A stretch of 64,000 bases of DNA, from NCBI GenBank assembly GCA_900769945.1, contig CAAGIO010000005.1, positions 97,710 through 161,709 of the forward strand, read 5' to 3'. Shown here piece by piece: positions 16,889 through 25,803 of this stretch; position 1 is the stretch's first letter, and each line of letters begins with the position of its first letter. Position numbers and translations under genes: made by a program. The notes under the pieces were generated by a model, which was given only the letters and a program-made list of their open reading frames with translations, was not told the origin of the DNA and ran no database searches. Origin of the DNA: Bacteroidales bacterium (GTDB lineage Bacteria; Bacteroidota; Bacteroidia; Bacteroidales; F082).

Positions 16889-18094
16889 ATGAAAAGGTAT
16901 TTATCGTTTTTATTCTTTTTTGCTTTGTTATCGTCACAATCTTTATTTGCCCAGCAATATGAAGACTTTGAGACGGGTGATTTTACTCAAAATGAATGGA
17001 ATAACACATCTGAACACCCTTGGGTCATCTCTGATAATAACCCTTTTGAAGGTTCGTTTGCGATGAAATCAGGTGATTTTGAAGGTGCGGGTGCTTCTTC
17101 CATTGAGATTACAGTTGATGTGCCATTTGATGGAATTATGAGTTTCCATCATAGGATATCATGTGGCGACAGTTATTATTATGGCTATGATTATGGGCAG
17201 TTCTTTATTGACGACGAGTTTAAATGTATGATTTACGGGGTGAAAGACTGGGAGATGAAACAGTATAATATCTCGGCTGGTGAGCATACATATAAGTGGG
17301 TTTATAACAGAATGGGTGATGAGGCTATGTATGAAGACTCATACTATGTTGACAATGTCACGCTTTTCGCTGAAGAACCTGCTTTTGAAGGCGGCTGGAT
17401 ATTTTATGGTGATGACAACCCCGTCCTTCAGTTAGGTCATGTTGATGAGACTATCGATTTTGGTGTGGTGTTTCCAAACACAGCCGCATACGATGGTTTC
17501 ACCATGACAAAAATGTCGTTCTATAATATCATAGAGGCTGCCTTCACCCTGAATGTCTATCAAGGCGGAACCGACAGCCCTGAGACACTGCTTCTTTCAC
17601 AAAACTTTGAGACAGATAAAGTTGAAACTTTTTTTGAGGTAGAGCTCGACAATCCGGTCACTGTTGATGGAACCAAACCATTATGGGTAACATTGTCATA
17701 TAGTGGTACCGAAGATTGCTGCGCCTGCTGCACCTATTGTGGCGACCCCTCAAGTTGTATGATTAGTGCCGGTGGTGGTGATTGGCAGTCGCTCGCCTCC
17801 TACGGAATGTTCTTTACTATTATGGTGAGAGCCTATCTCGAAGACCTGAACGGCGTTGAGGTCGCTCTTGACAACTATGAGGTGATGACGTTCCCAAATC
17901 CTGCGTCAAACTCTCTGACAATTGCATGCGACAATATGCGTTCTGTTGAGATGACTAATGTCAAAGGACAAGTCGTTTATCATAATGAATGTGTTATGGA
18001 TGATGTGGTGATAAATACTGATGCTTTCGATGAAGGTGTTTATTTCATAAAGATAAATGGAGAGACTGTTAGAAAGGTTGTAATCCAAAGATAG
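16889..18094 (+). CDS. Secreted jelly-roll-type protein with T9SS C-terminal sorting domain
   Basis: 401 residues. Signal peptide 1-21 (LLSSQSLFA-QQ). Residues 22-165 look like a beta-sandwich of the kind found in MAM or choice-of-anchor domains: YEDFETGDFTQNEWNN, HPWVISDNNPFEGSFAMKSG, YYVDNVTLF. A second beta domain follows with an unusual cysteine cluster CCACCTYCGDPSSC (near 274-287) that could bind a metal or form several disulfides. The tail VMTFPNPASNSLTIAC..GVYFIKI..KVVIQR is a T9SS sorting domain. Function beyond secretion is unknown. Confidence 0.8.
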   Translation: MKRYLSFLFFFALLSSQSLFAQQYEDFETGDFTQNEWNNTSEHPWVISDNNPFEGSFAMKSGDFEGAGASSIEITVDVPFDGIMSFHHRISCGDSYYYGYDYGQFFIDDEFKCMIYGVKDWEMKQYNISAGEHTYKWVYNRMGDEAMYEDSYYVDNVTLFAEEPAFEGGWIFYGDDNPVLQLGHVDETIDFGVVFPNTAAYDGFTMTKMSFYNIIEAAFTLNVYQGGTDSPETLLLSQNFETDKVETFFEVELDNPVTVDGTKPLWVTLSYSGTEDCCACCTYCGDPSSCMISAGGGDWQSLASYGMFFTIMVRAYLEDLNGVEVALDNYEVMTFPNPASNSLTIACDNMRSVEMTNVKGQVVYHNECVMDDVVINTDAFDEGVYFIKINGETVRKVVIQR

Positions 18095-18297
18095 ACATTT
18101 ATTTTCTCTTCATAGATTGGGATCCTTCAGACTTCCTTGAAAAGGGGTTTGGAGGATTCTTGTTAATATGCTTCTCGTCAAAGTCATCAGTTGTAATGTT
18201 TTGGAAGTCAGTTCGTTATTTTGCTGTTACATATAATTTGGTTTTTATTTTTTGGTGGAGGTAACAATGATAAAGGAGAGTTGACGAGGTAGGGTAG
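18095..18297. repeat. Intergenic stretch with an imperfect inverted repeat
   Basis: Bases 18122-18135 can pair with 18144-18157 (14 bp with several G-U pairs, loop of 8). It follows the T9SS cargo gene and may be its terminator, though the T tract after it is poor. The rest of the stretch shows no coding bias. Confidence 0.4.
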
Positions 18298-18339
18298 GTG
18301 CAAGAAACAAATCCGGCGGCCGTGAAACGGCCGCCGGAT
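18298..18339 (-). terminator. Terminator of the groS-groL operon
   Basis: A perfect 12-bp GC-rich stem (18311-18322 with 18328-18339, 5-nt loop); on the reverse strand it is followed by TTGTTTCTTG. It lies 25 bases after the groL stop. Confidence 0.85.
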
Positions 18340-18363
18340 AGTAACTGTTTGATTATTTGGAGA

Positions 18364-19998
18364 TTACATCATTCCTGGCATTCCACCGCCCATTGCCGGC
18401 ATTTGTGGTGCAGGGTTCTCCTCTTTATGGTTAGAGATAACGCATTCTGTTGTCAACAACATACCTGCGATAGATGCTGCGTTCTCAAGAGCGACTCTTG
18501 AAACCTTGACAGGGTCGATGACGCCAGTCTTAAGCATGTTCTCGTATGTCTCTGTACGTGCGTTGAAACCGAAGTCTGCTGTTCCTTCTTTCACCTTGTT
18601 TACAACGACAGAGCCCTCAATACCTGCGTTCTCGACGATCTGACGTAATGGCTCTTCCAATGCGCGTTTGATGATGCAGATACCTGTTGTCTCATCGTCA
18701 TTCTCACCCTTCATGTTCTCTAATGCCTTGATAGCGCGAACGAATCCGACACCACCACCAGGGATGATACCTTCTTCTATTGCTGCACGTGTTGCATTCA
18801 ATGCGTCCTCAACACGGTCTTTCTTCTCTTTCATCTCAACCTCTGATGCTGCTCCAACGTGGATAACTGCTACGCCGCCAGCGATCTTGGCAAGTCTCTC
18901 CTGAAGTTTCTCACGGTCATAGTCAGATGTTGTTGTTGCAATCTGAGCCTTAATCTGTGATGTACGTGCTTGGATAGCGTCTTTGTCGCCTTGTCCGTTG
19001 ACGATGGTTGTGTTGTCCTTGGTAATAGTGATCTTGTCGCAAGTACCGAGTTCTGCCAAAGTTGTGTCTTCTAAACGGTAGCCTTTCTCTTCGCTGATGA
19101 CGGTGCCACCTGTGAGGATAGCTATATCTTCAAGCATCTCTTTTCTTCTGTCACCGAATCCAGGAGCTTTAACAGCAACAACCTTCAATGAACCACGTAA
19201 ACGGTTGACAACCAATGTTGCAAGTGCTTCACTGTCGATGTCTTCTGCGATAATCAACAATGCACGGCCTGTCTGAAGTGTCTTCTCAAGAACCGGGAGA
19301 AGGTCTTTCATCACGCTGACTTTCTTGTCGTAGATAAGGATGAATGGGTTGTCATATACGGCTTCCATTTTTTCTGTATCAGTAACGAAGTAAGGTGAGA
19401 TGTAGCCGCGGTCGAACTGCATACCTTCAACAACGTCAACGTATGTCTCTATACCTTTTGAGTCTTCAACGGTGATAACGCCTTCTTTCTTTACCTTGCC
19501 CATAGCGTCGGCAATCAATGTGCCTATTGTAGCATCGTTATTGGCTGATATTGTAGCGACTTGTTGAATCTTCTCTACATTCTCGCCCACTTGTTCTGAC
19601 TGTTCTTTCAATGAGGCTACGACTTTTGCTACAGCCTTGTCGATACCGCGTTTCAGATCCATTGGGTTTGCGCCAGCGATGACGTTTTTCAATCCTGTTG
19701 CAACGATAACTTGTGCGAGAACTGTTGCTGTTGTTGTGCCATCTCCTGCCTGATCGTTTGTCTTTGAGGCAACTTCTTTAACGAGTTGTGCGCCCATGTT
19801 CTCGATTGGGTCTGCCAATTCTATCTCTTTTGCTACAGAGACACCGTCCTTGGTGATGTGTGGAGCACCAAATGACTTCTCAATGATGACGTTACGACCT
19901 TTAGGACCGAGTGTAACTTTTACTGCGTTTGCTAATGCATCGACACCTTTTTTCAGGCCGTCGCGTGCTTCAAGATTAAATAATATGTCTTTTGCCAT
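18364..19998 (-). CDS. groL: Chaperonin GroEL
   Basis: 60-kDa chaperonin that folds proteins inside a double heptameric ring with GroES as lid. 544 residues, the usual length. It starts MAKDILFNLEARDGLKKGVD, has the ATP-binding TLGPKGRNVIIEKSFG and AGDGTTTATVLAQ motifs, the apical-domain EGMQFDRGYISPYFVTD, and ends in the methionine-glycine tail PAMGGGMPGMM. It lies 41 bases after groS and is followed by a strong terminator. I looked for a CIRCE operator upstream of groS and did not find one. Confidence 0.98.
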   Translation of the reverse strand: MAKDILFNLEARDGLKKGVDALANAVKVTLGPKGRNVIIEKSFGAPHITKDGVSVAKEIELADPIENMGAQLVKEVASKTNDQAGDGTTTATVLAQVIVATGLKNVIAGANPMDLKRGIDKAVAKVVASLKEQSEQVGENVEKIQQVATISANNDATIGTLIADAMGKVKKEGVITVEDSKGIETYVDVVEGMQFDRGYISPYFVTDTEKMEAVYDNPFILIYDKKVSVMKDLLPVLEKTLQTGRALLIIAEDIDSEALATLVVNRLRGSLKVVAVKAPGFGDRRKEMLEDIAILTGGTVISEEKGYRLEDTTLAELGTCDKITITKDNTTIVNGQGDKDAIQARTSQIKAQIATTTSDYDREKLQERLAKIAGGVAVIHVGAASEVEMKEKKDRVEDALNATRAAIEEGIIPGGGVGFVRAIKALENMKGENDDETTGICIIKRALEEPLRQIVENAGIEGSVVVNKVKEGTADFGFNARTETYENMLKTGVIDPVKVSRVALENAASIAGMLLTTECVISNHKEENPAPQMPAMGGGMPGMM

Positions 19999-20039
19999 GG
20001 TTTATTCTTTTTAATGTTAATAGATTGTTTTTTAATGAA

Positions 20040-20318
20040 TTAGATGATAGCAATGATGTCGTTCTCACGCATGATCAAATAATCTTTGCCATCAAAATGG
20101 AACTCTGTTCCTGCATATTTGCCGTATATGACTGTGTCACCTATTTTTACTGACATCTGAACATCTTTTGTGCCTGGACCGACAGCGACTACTGTTCCTT
20201 TTTGTGGTTTCTCTTTTGCAGTGTCCGGAATAATGATTCCGCTTGCTGTCTTCTGTTCTGCTACAGCCGGTTCGATAACAACGCGGTCTGCCAATGGTTT
20301 AATTGTTAATTGTGTCAT
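20040..20318 (-). CDS. groS: Co-chaperonin GroES
   Basis: 92 residues. The heptameric lid of the GroEL chamber. It shows KPLADRVVIEPAVAEQKTASGIIIPD (including the mobile loop), KGTVVAVGPG, GDTVIYGKYAGTE and the final YLIMRENDIIAII. First gene of the groS-groL pair; the secG terminator at 20401-20440 separates it from the upstream operon, so its promoter must lie within about 80 bases of its start. I could not settle on a single -7 box there. Confidence 0.97.
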   Translation of the reverse strand: MTQLTIKPLADRVVIEPAVAEQKTASGIIIPDTAKEKPQKGTVVAVGPGTKDVQMSVKIGDTVIYGKYAGTEFHFDGKDYLIMRENDIIAII

Positions 20319-20400
20319 GATATATTTTTTAATTTTAATTGTTCAAAAAATTTCGCCAACCGATTAACAAATACCATTCCAAAAGGTTTGGTCTGACAAA

Positions 20401-20440
20401 TTAAAAAAAAATGTCAGAATGGGTGACATTCTGACATTTT
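20401..20440 (-). terminator. Terminator after secG
   Basis: A 14-bp perfect stem (20427-20440 with 20408-20421), loop of 5, followed on the reverse strand by a run of eight T. It separates the pheT-secG operon from groS-groL. Confidence 0.88.
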
Positions 20441-20462
20441 ATTGTCTCTTGTAAAAAATATC

Positions 20463-20780
20463 TTATTCGGCAGTCTCTGTTGTAACAGGAGTTTCTACTG
20501 TGTTCTGAATCTCACTGCGTAACTGTGTGTCAACTTTGCCTGCTCCCTGAACGCCGTTCTTTGGAATTGCAATGCTTGATGCAAGACAGAACACAACTAA
20601 TAATATAGCAAGTGTCCATGTTGTCTTCTCAAGGAAGTCGGTGGTCTTACGGACGCCAAGAATCTGATTCTGTGATGAGAAGTTTGATGCAAGCCCTCCG
20701 CCTTTTGAATTTTGAACCAAAACCACTAACATCATCAAAAAACTAACGATGAGGATTAATACTGAAATTGTAACGTACAT
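20463..20780 (-). CDS. secG: Preprotein translocase subunit SecG
   Basis: Small integral membrane component of the SecYEG channel. 105 residues with two hydrophobic helices: VTISVLILIVSFLMMLVVLVQ, and TTWTLAILLVVFCLASSIAI. The conserved cytoplasmic loop QNSKGGGLASNFSSQNQILGVRKTTDFLEK lies between them. A short Thr/Glu-rich tail follows the second helix. It lies 11 bases after the TPR gene and is the last gene of the operon that starts at pheT. Confidence 0.94.
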   Translation of the reverse strand: MYVTISVLILIVSFLMMLVVLVQNSKGGGLASNFSSQNQILGVRKTTDFLEKTTWTLAILLVVFCLASSIAIPKNGVQGAGKVDTQLRSEIQNTVETPVTTETAE

Positions 20781-20791
20781 TGTCTTAAATA

Positions 20792-21511
20792 TTAATTGTT
20801 TAACTTATTTTTTAGCATATTAATCTGACCTGCAAAATAAATACTTTTTTCTGGATATTTCAAGGATAATTTTTGATAAATTGAAATTGCTTTCTCATAA
20901 TATCCTTGCTTTTCGTAAATCTTTGCTAATGTTTCACTTACGATGTTCTCTTGGTCAACAATCGACTCTTGTGCGGCAGAAATAGGGTTGAAAAATTCTT
21001 TTTTTGGACGTGAAATTGATGGATTTTCACTAATAAATTTGTCAATAATTTCCGCTTTTGACATTGATGTCTCAGGTTTGTCGTTCTGTTTCTTCTCCTT
21101 TTCAAGCTGCGCTATTTTGTCTTCAATGATAGACATTAACTCATCAAGTGTCTTTTTTTTCTCCTGAAGCAACTCCACATCTTTATTGAGAATCTCTGAC
21201 GATTTGCTGAGGTCTATCTCCGGGATAAGGAGTGTCCTTTCGGGGATGATTTCCGGCTCCGGAGCATGGTATTCGTCAGGTAACATCGTGCATAGTTTGC
21301 GGAGTACGTTTCTGTCCGGTACTATTGCTGCCGCCGTATTGAGCTGTGACGCGGCTTTCTCGTGTGCTGTCCTTTTCATTCCAACAGCGAGCAACACTTG
21401 TGCTACCGTAAAGAATGGATACCTGCAAATAATCGTCTCAAGCTCACTAACATCTTGACTGTTAATGGCTTCAGGGTGCTCAATCAGTGTTCTTAACCTT
21501 TGCTCTTCCAA
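20792..21511 (-). CDS. TPR-containing protein of unknown function
   Basis: 239 residues, no signal peptide. The N-terminal half is helical (EHPEAINSQDVSELETIICRYPFF). A strongly charged coiled coil spans about residues 108-145 (LLQEKKKTLDELMSIIEDKIAQLEKEKKQ). The C-terminus holds one clear TPR-like helix pair (SETLAKIYEKQGYYEKAISIYQKLSLKYPEKSIYFAGQI). It sits between lptE (12-base gap) and secG (11-base gap). That order is familiar to me from Bacteroidota genomes. A role in envelope assembly is a guess from context only. Confidence 0.8.
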   Translation of the reverse strand: MEEQRLRTLIEHPEAINSQDVSELETIICRYPFFTVAQVLLAVGMKRTAHEKAASQLNTAAAIVPDRNVLRKLCTMLPDEYHAPEPEIIPERTLLIPEIDLSKSSEILNKDVELLQEKKKTLDELMSIIEDKIAQLEKEKKQNDKPETSMSKAEIIDKFISENPSISRPKKEFFNPISAAQESIVDQENIVSETLAKIYEKQGYYEKAISIYQKLSLKYPEKSIYFAGQINMLKNKLNN

Positions 21512-21523
21512 TACTTTCCTTTT

Positions 21524-22030
21524 TTACCAATTTACAACTGCTTTGTTAAATATGTCTTCGCACAATTTCTCACAAATCGTCTCAATAAGTGTCTCTTGTA
21601 CAGAATTTAAATCCATATTGCTTGGATAATCCTCATATTGTGAGAACCTCTGTTCAAAGTTCTTGTTCTCGTCATATTTGTTAAAAAACCTCACGTTAAC
21701 GGTTATTGTCAACCTGTTAAGGGCGGCTGTCTGGTTTCCGGTGATAGCTGTAGGGGCTGTTGAATAACCGATTATCTCGCCTTCGATAGCGAGGTCGCCG
21801 TTTTGAGGAACCTCGTTGAGTGTCGTCTGGTTCATGAAATAGTCACGCAGGGTGTTTGTGATAGTAGAGCTTAACATCGGCTGGACGAGGTCGGCGTTGT
21901 TAGGGAAATACTGCACTGAAACGGTTTTTGCCTCGGCCGGAATACTTGCTCCGGTGAACGAATAAATCCCGCATGAGCATAACACTAATGCGGAAACTAT
22001 TATTAATAATGTGTTTAAGTGCCTGATCAT
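21524..22030 (-). CDS. lptE: LptE family outer-membrane lipoprotein
   Basis: 168 residues. The signal peptide ends in the lipobox LCSC (Cys20), followed by GIYSFTGASIP, the typical start of Bacteroidota LptE (a YSFTGxSI-type motif). The remainder, including SVQYFPNNA, LNRLTITVNVRFFN and the C-terminal LIETICEKLCEDIFNKAVVNW, fits the family. LptE plugs and supports LptD during LPS insertion at the cell surface. It overlaps the sigma-54 activator gene by one base, which suggests coupled translation. LptC, another part of the same machine, is at 54 kb. Confidence 0.9.
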   Translation of the reverse strand: MIRHLNTLLIIVSALVLCSCGIYSFTGASIPAEAKTVSVQYFPNNADLVQPMLSSTITNTLRDYFMNQTTLNEVPQNGDLAIEGEIIGYSTAPTAITGNQTAALNRLTITVNVRFFNKYDENKNFEQRFSQYEDYPSNMDLNSVQETLIETICEKLCEDIFNKAVVNW

Positions 22031-23253
22031 TATATGTTAATGTCGTATTCTTTTATTTTTCTGTATAAAGTTCTCTCGCTGATACCGAGTTCCTTGGCCG
22101 CGTCTTTGCGTTTGCCGTTATGTTTTCGCAACGCTTTCAAAATAGTGTCCTTTTCTTTCTCCTGAAGCGATAGCGAATTGGTGATGAACTCATCTGTGAC
22201 GAACTCCGCTTCTGCATCCTGTGTGGTGTCGTTTTCAATAATGTTTTTTTCATCATTAAAATTCCAGTTGTTTGGACTGTATGACATAGGAGAGATGTGC
22301 TGCTGTGTCGGCATAGGTGTGGTTTGAACAATGTTGTTCGAGGTCAGGTCGTCAACGGTTTTACGGAGCTCGGCAATGTCTTTTCTCATGTCAAACAACA
22401 CTTTATATAGCAGGTCGCGTTCTGAGATGGAGTCGGCTCTGCTTTCATCTTTAAACAAAGCAGGAAGTGATGTCTGTGTTGGCAGATACTTTAACAGTAC
22501 ATCAGGGGTGACGATTCTGTCCTTCTCTATGATAGAAATCTGGTCTGTGACATTTTTTAATTGTCTGATATTGCCGTTCCATCTATAGTTTTCGAGCATT
22601 ATTAATGCTTCGGGTGTTAGTTGGATAGGAGGGATCCTGTTTTTTTCAGAGAAGTCGGAGGCGAATTTCCTGAAAAGCAGTTTGATGTCGTCTTTTCTGT
22701 CTCTCAGAGGCGGGATGTGTATTGGGACAGTGTTGAGACGGTAGTAAAGGTCTTCACGGAAGCGTCCTTTTTCTATTGCTTCAGGAATGTTGACGTTGGT
22801 GGCGGCTACAACACGCACGTTGGTCTTTTGTATCTTGGAAGAGCCTACTTTGATAAACTCGCCGTTTTCGAGCACTCTTAGAAGACGGGCTTGTGTCGCC
22901 ATTGGCAACTCGCCTACCTCGTCGAGGAAGAGAGTGCCGTCGTTAGCAACCTCAAAATAACCTTTCCTTGCTTCATAAGCACCTGTAAATGAACCTTTCT
23001 CGTGACCAAACAACTCTGAATCGATAGTGCCTTCAGGTATGGCGCCGCAGTTAATGGCGAAATAAGGTCCATGTTTGCGGCTGCTGTTTTGGTGTATTAT
23101 CTGAGGAAAGACGTCCTTACCCGTGCCGCTCTCCCCATTGATAAAGACTGTGAGGTCGGTGGCCGCAACCTGAACCGCTACCTCAATGGCGCGGTTCAGG
23201 TTAGGGTCGTTGCCGATTATGCCGAATCGTTGTTTTATCGACTGGATGTCCAT
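22030..23253 (-). CDS. Sigma-54-dependent transcriptional activator without receiver domain
   Basis: 407 residues. The AAA+ domain begins almost at the N-terminus: Walker A GESGTGKD at 40-47, the sigma-54 contact loop GSFTGA at 87-92, Walker B TLFLDE at 107-112, then REDLYYRLNTVPI and the sensor region. Residues about 275-350 form a low-complexity linker, and the end is a Fis-type helix-turn-helix (ILKALRKHNGKRKDAAKELGISERTLYRKIKEY). There is no response-regulator or PAS domain, so activity may be set by expression level or by a partner. One-base overlaps with pheT upstream and lptE downstream put it firmly in that operon. Its targets are unknown. Confidence 0.93.
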   Translation of the reverse strand: MDIQSIKQRFGIIGNDPNLNRAIEVAVQVAATDLTVFINGESGTGKDVFPQIIHQNSSRKHGPYFAINCGAIPEGTIDSELFGHEKGSFTGAYEARKGYFEVANDGTLFLDEVGELPMATQARLLRVLENGEFIKVGSSKIQKTNVRVVAATNVNIPEAIEKGRFREDLYYRLNTVPIHIPPLRDRKDDIKLLFRKFASDFSEKNRIPPIQLTPEALIMLENYRWNGNIRQLKNVTDQISIIEKDRIVTPDVLLKYLPTQTSLPALFKDESRADSISERDLLYKVLFDMRKDIAELRKTVDDLTSNNIVQTTPMPTQQHISPMSYSPNNWNFNDEKNIIENDTTQDAEAEFVTDEFITNSLSLQEKEKDTILKALRKHNGKRKDAAKELGISERTLYRKIKEYDINI

Positions 23254-25721
23254 TATCTCAATGTCGCATTAAGTTGTTGCTCAATAGAAGACTGTATCTT
23301 GGCCATGGTCTTTTCTATCACCTTGTCGGTCAAGGTCTTCTGACTGTCCTGCAAGGTGAAGCTGATAGCGTACTGCTTCTTCCCCGCTGGAATCTTGTCG
23401 CCCTCGTAAATATCAAACAGGCTTACGGATTTAAGAATGTTCTTTTCCGCAGCAAATGCTACTTTCTTTATCTGCTCGAAAGTGATTCCTTTGTCCATCA
23501 CAAGAGCGAGGTCGCGGCGTACACTCGGGAACTTTGGTAAAGCACGGAAGCTGATGGTCTTTAACTCCTTGATAATCGCCATCATAGCCTCCCAATCTAA
23601 TGTTGCATGGAAAACCTCTTTCTTGATGTCAAAGAGCTTTAACGTCTTCTGACTTAGCTTCCCTAATGTTGCAATGTCGCGGCCGTTGACCGAATATACT
23701 ATTGAATAATCATAATGCTTTACATCTCCTTCCCTCATCTGTAACTCATCTGTGTTGATGCCGAGCTTGTGTATCACCCCGGTCACATATCTCTTTAAGT
23801 CATAGAAAGTAAGGTTTCTTGGCTTCTCATTCCATGATTCTTCTTTGTCATTACCGGTGAGTAGCATGTCAAGACGGAAGTTCTCGCTGTAAGGATTGAG
23901 AGGCCTTTCGCTTGTCTGAGGATTCTCTTTATTGAAAATGTAAGTGTTTCCAAACTCGAAGAACTTCATGTCTGACCTTTTGAAGTTCTGGTTTCTTGCA
24001 ATGCTTTCGAGGCCGCCGAACATCAATGATTGTCTCATCACATCGAGGTCGCTGCTCAAAGGGTTGAGAATCTTAACGTTTTTCTCTTCGTCAAAGCTCT
24101 CAAGCTCTCTTGTGTAAGCCGATTTTGTGAGGGAGTTGTTCATGATTTCGTTGAAACCGTTAGCTGCGAGCATGATGGAAATCTGCTCTTGAAGCTTCTC
24201 TGCGTCCGGTTTGTTGTTCACATTGAGGCTTGCGTTGATTTTTGAAGGTATTGCAATGTTGTCGTAGCCATAAATGCGAAGTATTTCTTCCACGAGGTCG
24301 GCAGGGCGATACACATCAACTTTACATGTAGGGACATCGACAGTCACATGCTCGTCAGTGCGTTCCACTATTTTGCATTCGAGGTCGGAAAGAATGTTCA
24401 CGGCGGTGTCTTTTTCTATTTCCTGACCGGCTATCTTGTTGAGGTAGTCGAACTTAAGGACGACTCTTACAGGTGTGAAGTCGCCATTGACAACGTCTTT
24501 TATCTCTGATGATATTGTTCCGCCTGCGAGTTCTTTCACGAGTAATGCGGCGCGTTTGAGGGCGTATATTGTGATGTTAGGGTCACAGCCTCGCTCATAA
24601 CGGAAGCTTGCGTCGGTCTGAAGCGCATGGCGGCGCGCAGTCTTACGTATAGATGTAGGGTTGAAATACGCACTCTCAATGAAGATGTTTGTCGTTGTCT
24701 CTGTCACTCCTGACTCAAGGCCGCCGAAGACTCCGGCAATGCACATCGGCTCCTCACTGTTGCAAATCATGAGGTCAGCGTCGGTTATCTTGCGTTGTAC
24801 ACCGTCTAATGTCGTGAACATCGTATCCTTGTCCATGCATTTTACAACAACCTTCTTACCTTTGATTTTGTCAGCATCGAAGATATGGAGCGGCTGCCCG
24901 ACCTCCATCAAGACATAATTTGATATGTCAACGATGTTGTTTATTGACCTGAGACCTGCTGCTTCAAGACGATGCCTGAGCCATGCCGGTGACTGCCCGA
25001 CTTTTATCCCGCTTACAGTTACTCCTGAATAACGTGGGCATCTGTTCGTGTCCTCCACAACAACATCAATATTGTTGTCTGTGTTTTCTGTATGAAAATC
25101 TTCAACAGAAGGCTTGATAATCTTGTACTCGCGTGTGTTGTTCTTGTGGTTTAATGCTGCCACTATATCGCGGTCGCAACCTATATGTGATGTGGCATCA
25201 GAACGGTTGGCGGTCAACCCAATCTCGTAAGTGAAGTCTTCCTCCACATGGAAATAGAATGATGCAGGCTTTCCTACCTCATAATCATCTGGTAACACCA
25301 TTATTCCATCATGAGACTCACCGAGTTGTAACTCGTCCTCGGCACATATCATGCCCTCTGACACCTCGCCGCGAATCTTGCCTTTCTTGATGGTGAACGA
25401 CTCTTCTCCTTTCCATAATTCGCAACCTATTGTCGCAACTAAGACCTTCTGCCCGGCAGCCACATTCGGAGCACCGCAAACGATATGTAAAGGCTCCTCA
25501 TTGCCGACATCTACCGTGGTGATGTGCAGATGGTCGGAGTTAGGATGCTCGACGCATGTGAGAACCTTCCCGACAACGACGCCTTTTAATCCACCTTTTA
25601 CCGATTCGTAACGTGTGATGTCCTCAACTTCAAGACCTGTTCCGGTCAGCGTTTTTCCAAGCTCTTCAGCGGGTAAGTCACACTGAATGTATTGCTTAAG
25701 CCAATTGTATGATATCTTCAT
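23253..25721 (-). CDS. pheT: Phenylalanine--tRNA ligase subunit beta
   Basis: 822 residues; forms the alpha2-beta2 enzyme with PheS, which is not in this window. Domain order is standard: N-terminal MKISYNWLKQYI, tRNA-binding/EMAP-like fold (residues about 40-150, VVVGKVLTCVEHPNSDHLHI), B3/B4 editing domain (GVTVSGIKVGQSPAWLRHRL, NNIVDISNYVLMEVGQPLH), B5 domain, catalytic-like core, and a C-terminal anticodon-binding FDX-ACB domain (FPSVRRDLALVMDKGITFEQI). It is the first gene of the operon pheT / sigma-54 activator / lptE / TPR / secG. The leader holds two inverted repeats. Confidence 0.97.
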   Translation of the reverse strand: MKISYNWLKQYIQCDLPAEELGKTLTGTGLEVEDITRYESVKGGLKGVVVGKVLTCVEHPNSDHLHITTVDVGNEEPLHIVCGAPNVAAGQKVLVATIGCELWKGEESFTIKKGKIRGEVSEGMICAEDELQLGESHDGIMVLPDDYEVGKPASFYFHVEEDFTYEIGLTANRSDATSHIGCDRDIVAALNHKNNTREYKIIKPSVEDFHTENTDNNIDVVVEDTNRCPRYSGVTVSGIKVGQSPAWLRHRLEAAGLRSINNIVDISNYVLMEVGQPLHIFDADKIKGKKVVVKCMDKDTMFTTLDGVQRKITDADLMICNSEEPMCIAGVFGGLESGVTETTTNIFIESAYFNPTSIRKTARRHALQTDASFRYERGCDPNITIYALKRAALLVKELAGGTISSEIKDVVNGDFTPVRVVLKFDYLNKIAGQEIEKDTAVNILSDLECKIVERTDEHVTVDVPTCKVDVYRPADLVEEILRIYGYDNIAIPSKINASLNVNNKPDAEKLQEQISIMLAANGFNEIMNNSLTKSAYTRELESFDEEKNVKILNPLSSDLDVMRQSLMFGGLESIARNQNFKRSDMKFFEFGNTYIFNKENPQTSERPLNPYSENFRLDMLLTGNDKEESWNEKPRNLTFYDLKRYVTGVIHKLGINTDELQMREGDVKHYDYSIVYSVNGRDIATLGKLSQKTLKLFDIKKEVFHATLDWEAMMAIIKELKTISFRALPKFPSVRRDLALVMDKGITFEQIKKVAFAAEKNILKSVSLFDIYEGDKIPAGKKQYAISFTLQDSQKTLTDKVIEKTMAKIQSSIEQQLNATLR

Positions 25722-25737
25722 ATTATTAATAATTTTC

Positions 25738-25785
25738 GTTATGAATATTCATAACCTTTTACGGCTATAAATAATCTGTTTATAG
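25738..25785 (-). promoter_or_regulatory. Two inverted repeats in the pheT leader
   Basis: Bases 25738-25755 form a perfect 18-bp palindrome (GTTATGAATATTCATAAC). Bases 25765-25771 and 25779-25785 form CTATAAA/TTTATAG. Both lie between the -7 box at 25796-25803 and the pheT ATG, so they are in the predicted transcript. They could be an operator, an mRNA hairpin or chance in AT-rich DNA. Confidence 0.45.
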
Positions 25786-25795
25786 ATATTGCTTG

Positions 25796-25803
25796 CAAAA
25801 ATA
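25796..25803 (-). promoter_or_regulatory. -7 promoter element for the pheT operon
   Basis: Reverse-strand TATTTTTG; the predicted start near 25789 gives a leader of about 68 bases. Confidence 0.55.

Noticed and set aside
20319..20400. CIRCE heat-shock operator before groS
   Set aside because: I looked for the TTAGCACTC-N9-GAGTGCTAA inverted repeat and it is not present.
25681..25803. T-box riboswitch in the pheT leader
   Set aside because: No T-box consensus or specifier stem is visible in the short leader, and T-boxes are not expected in this phylum.
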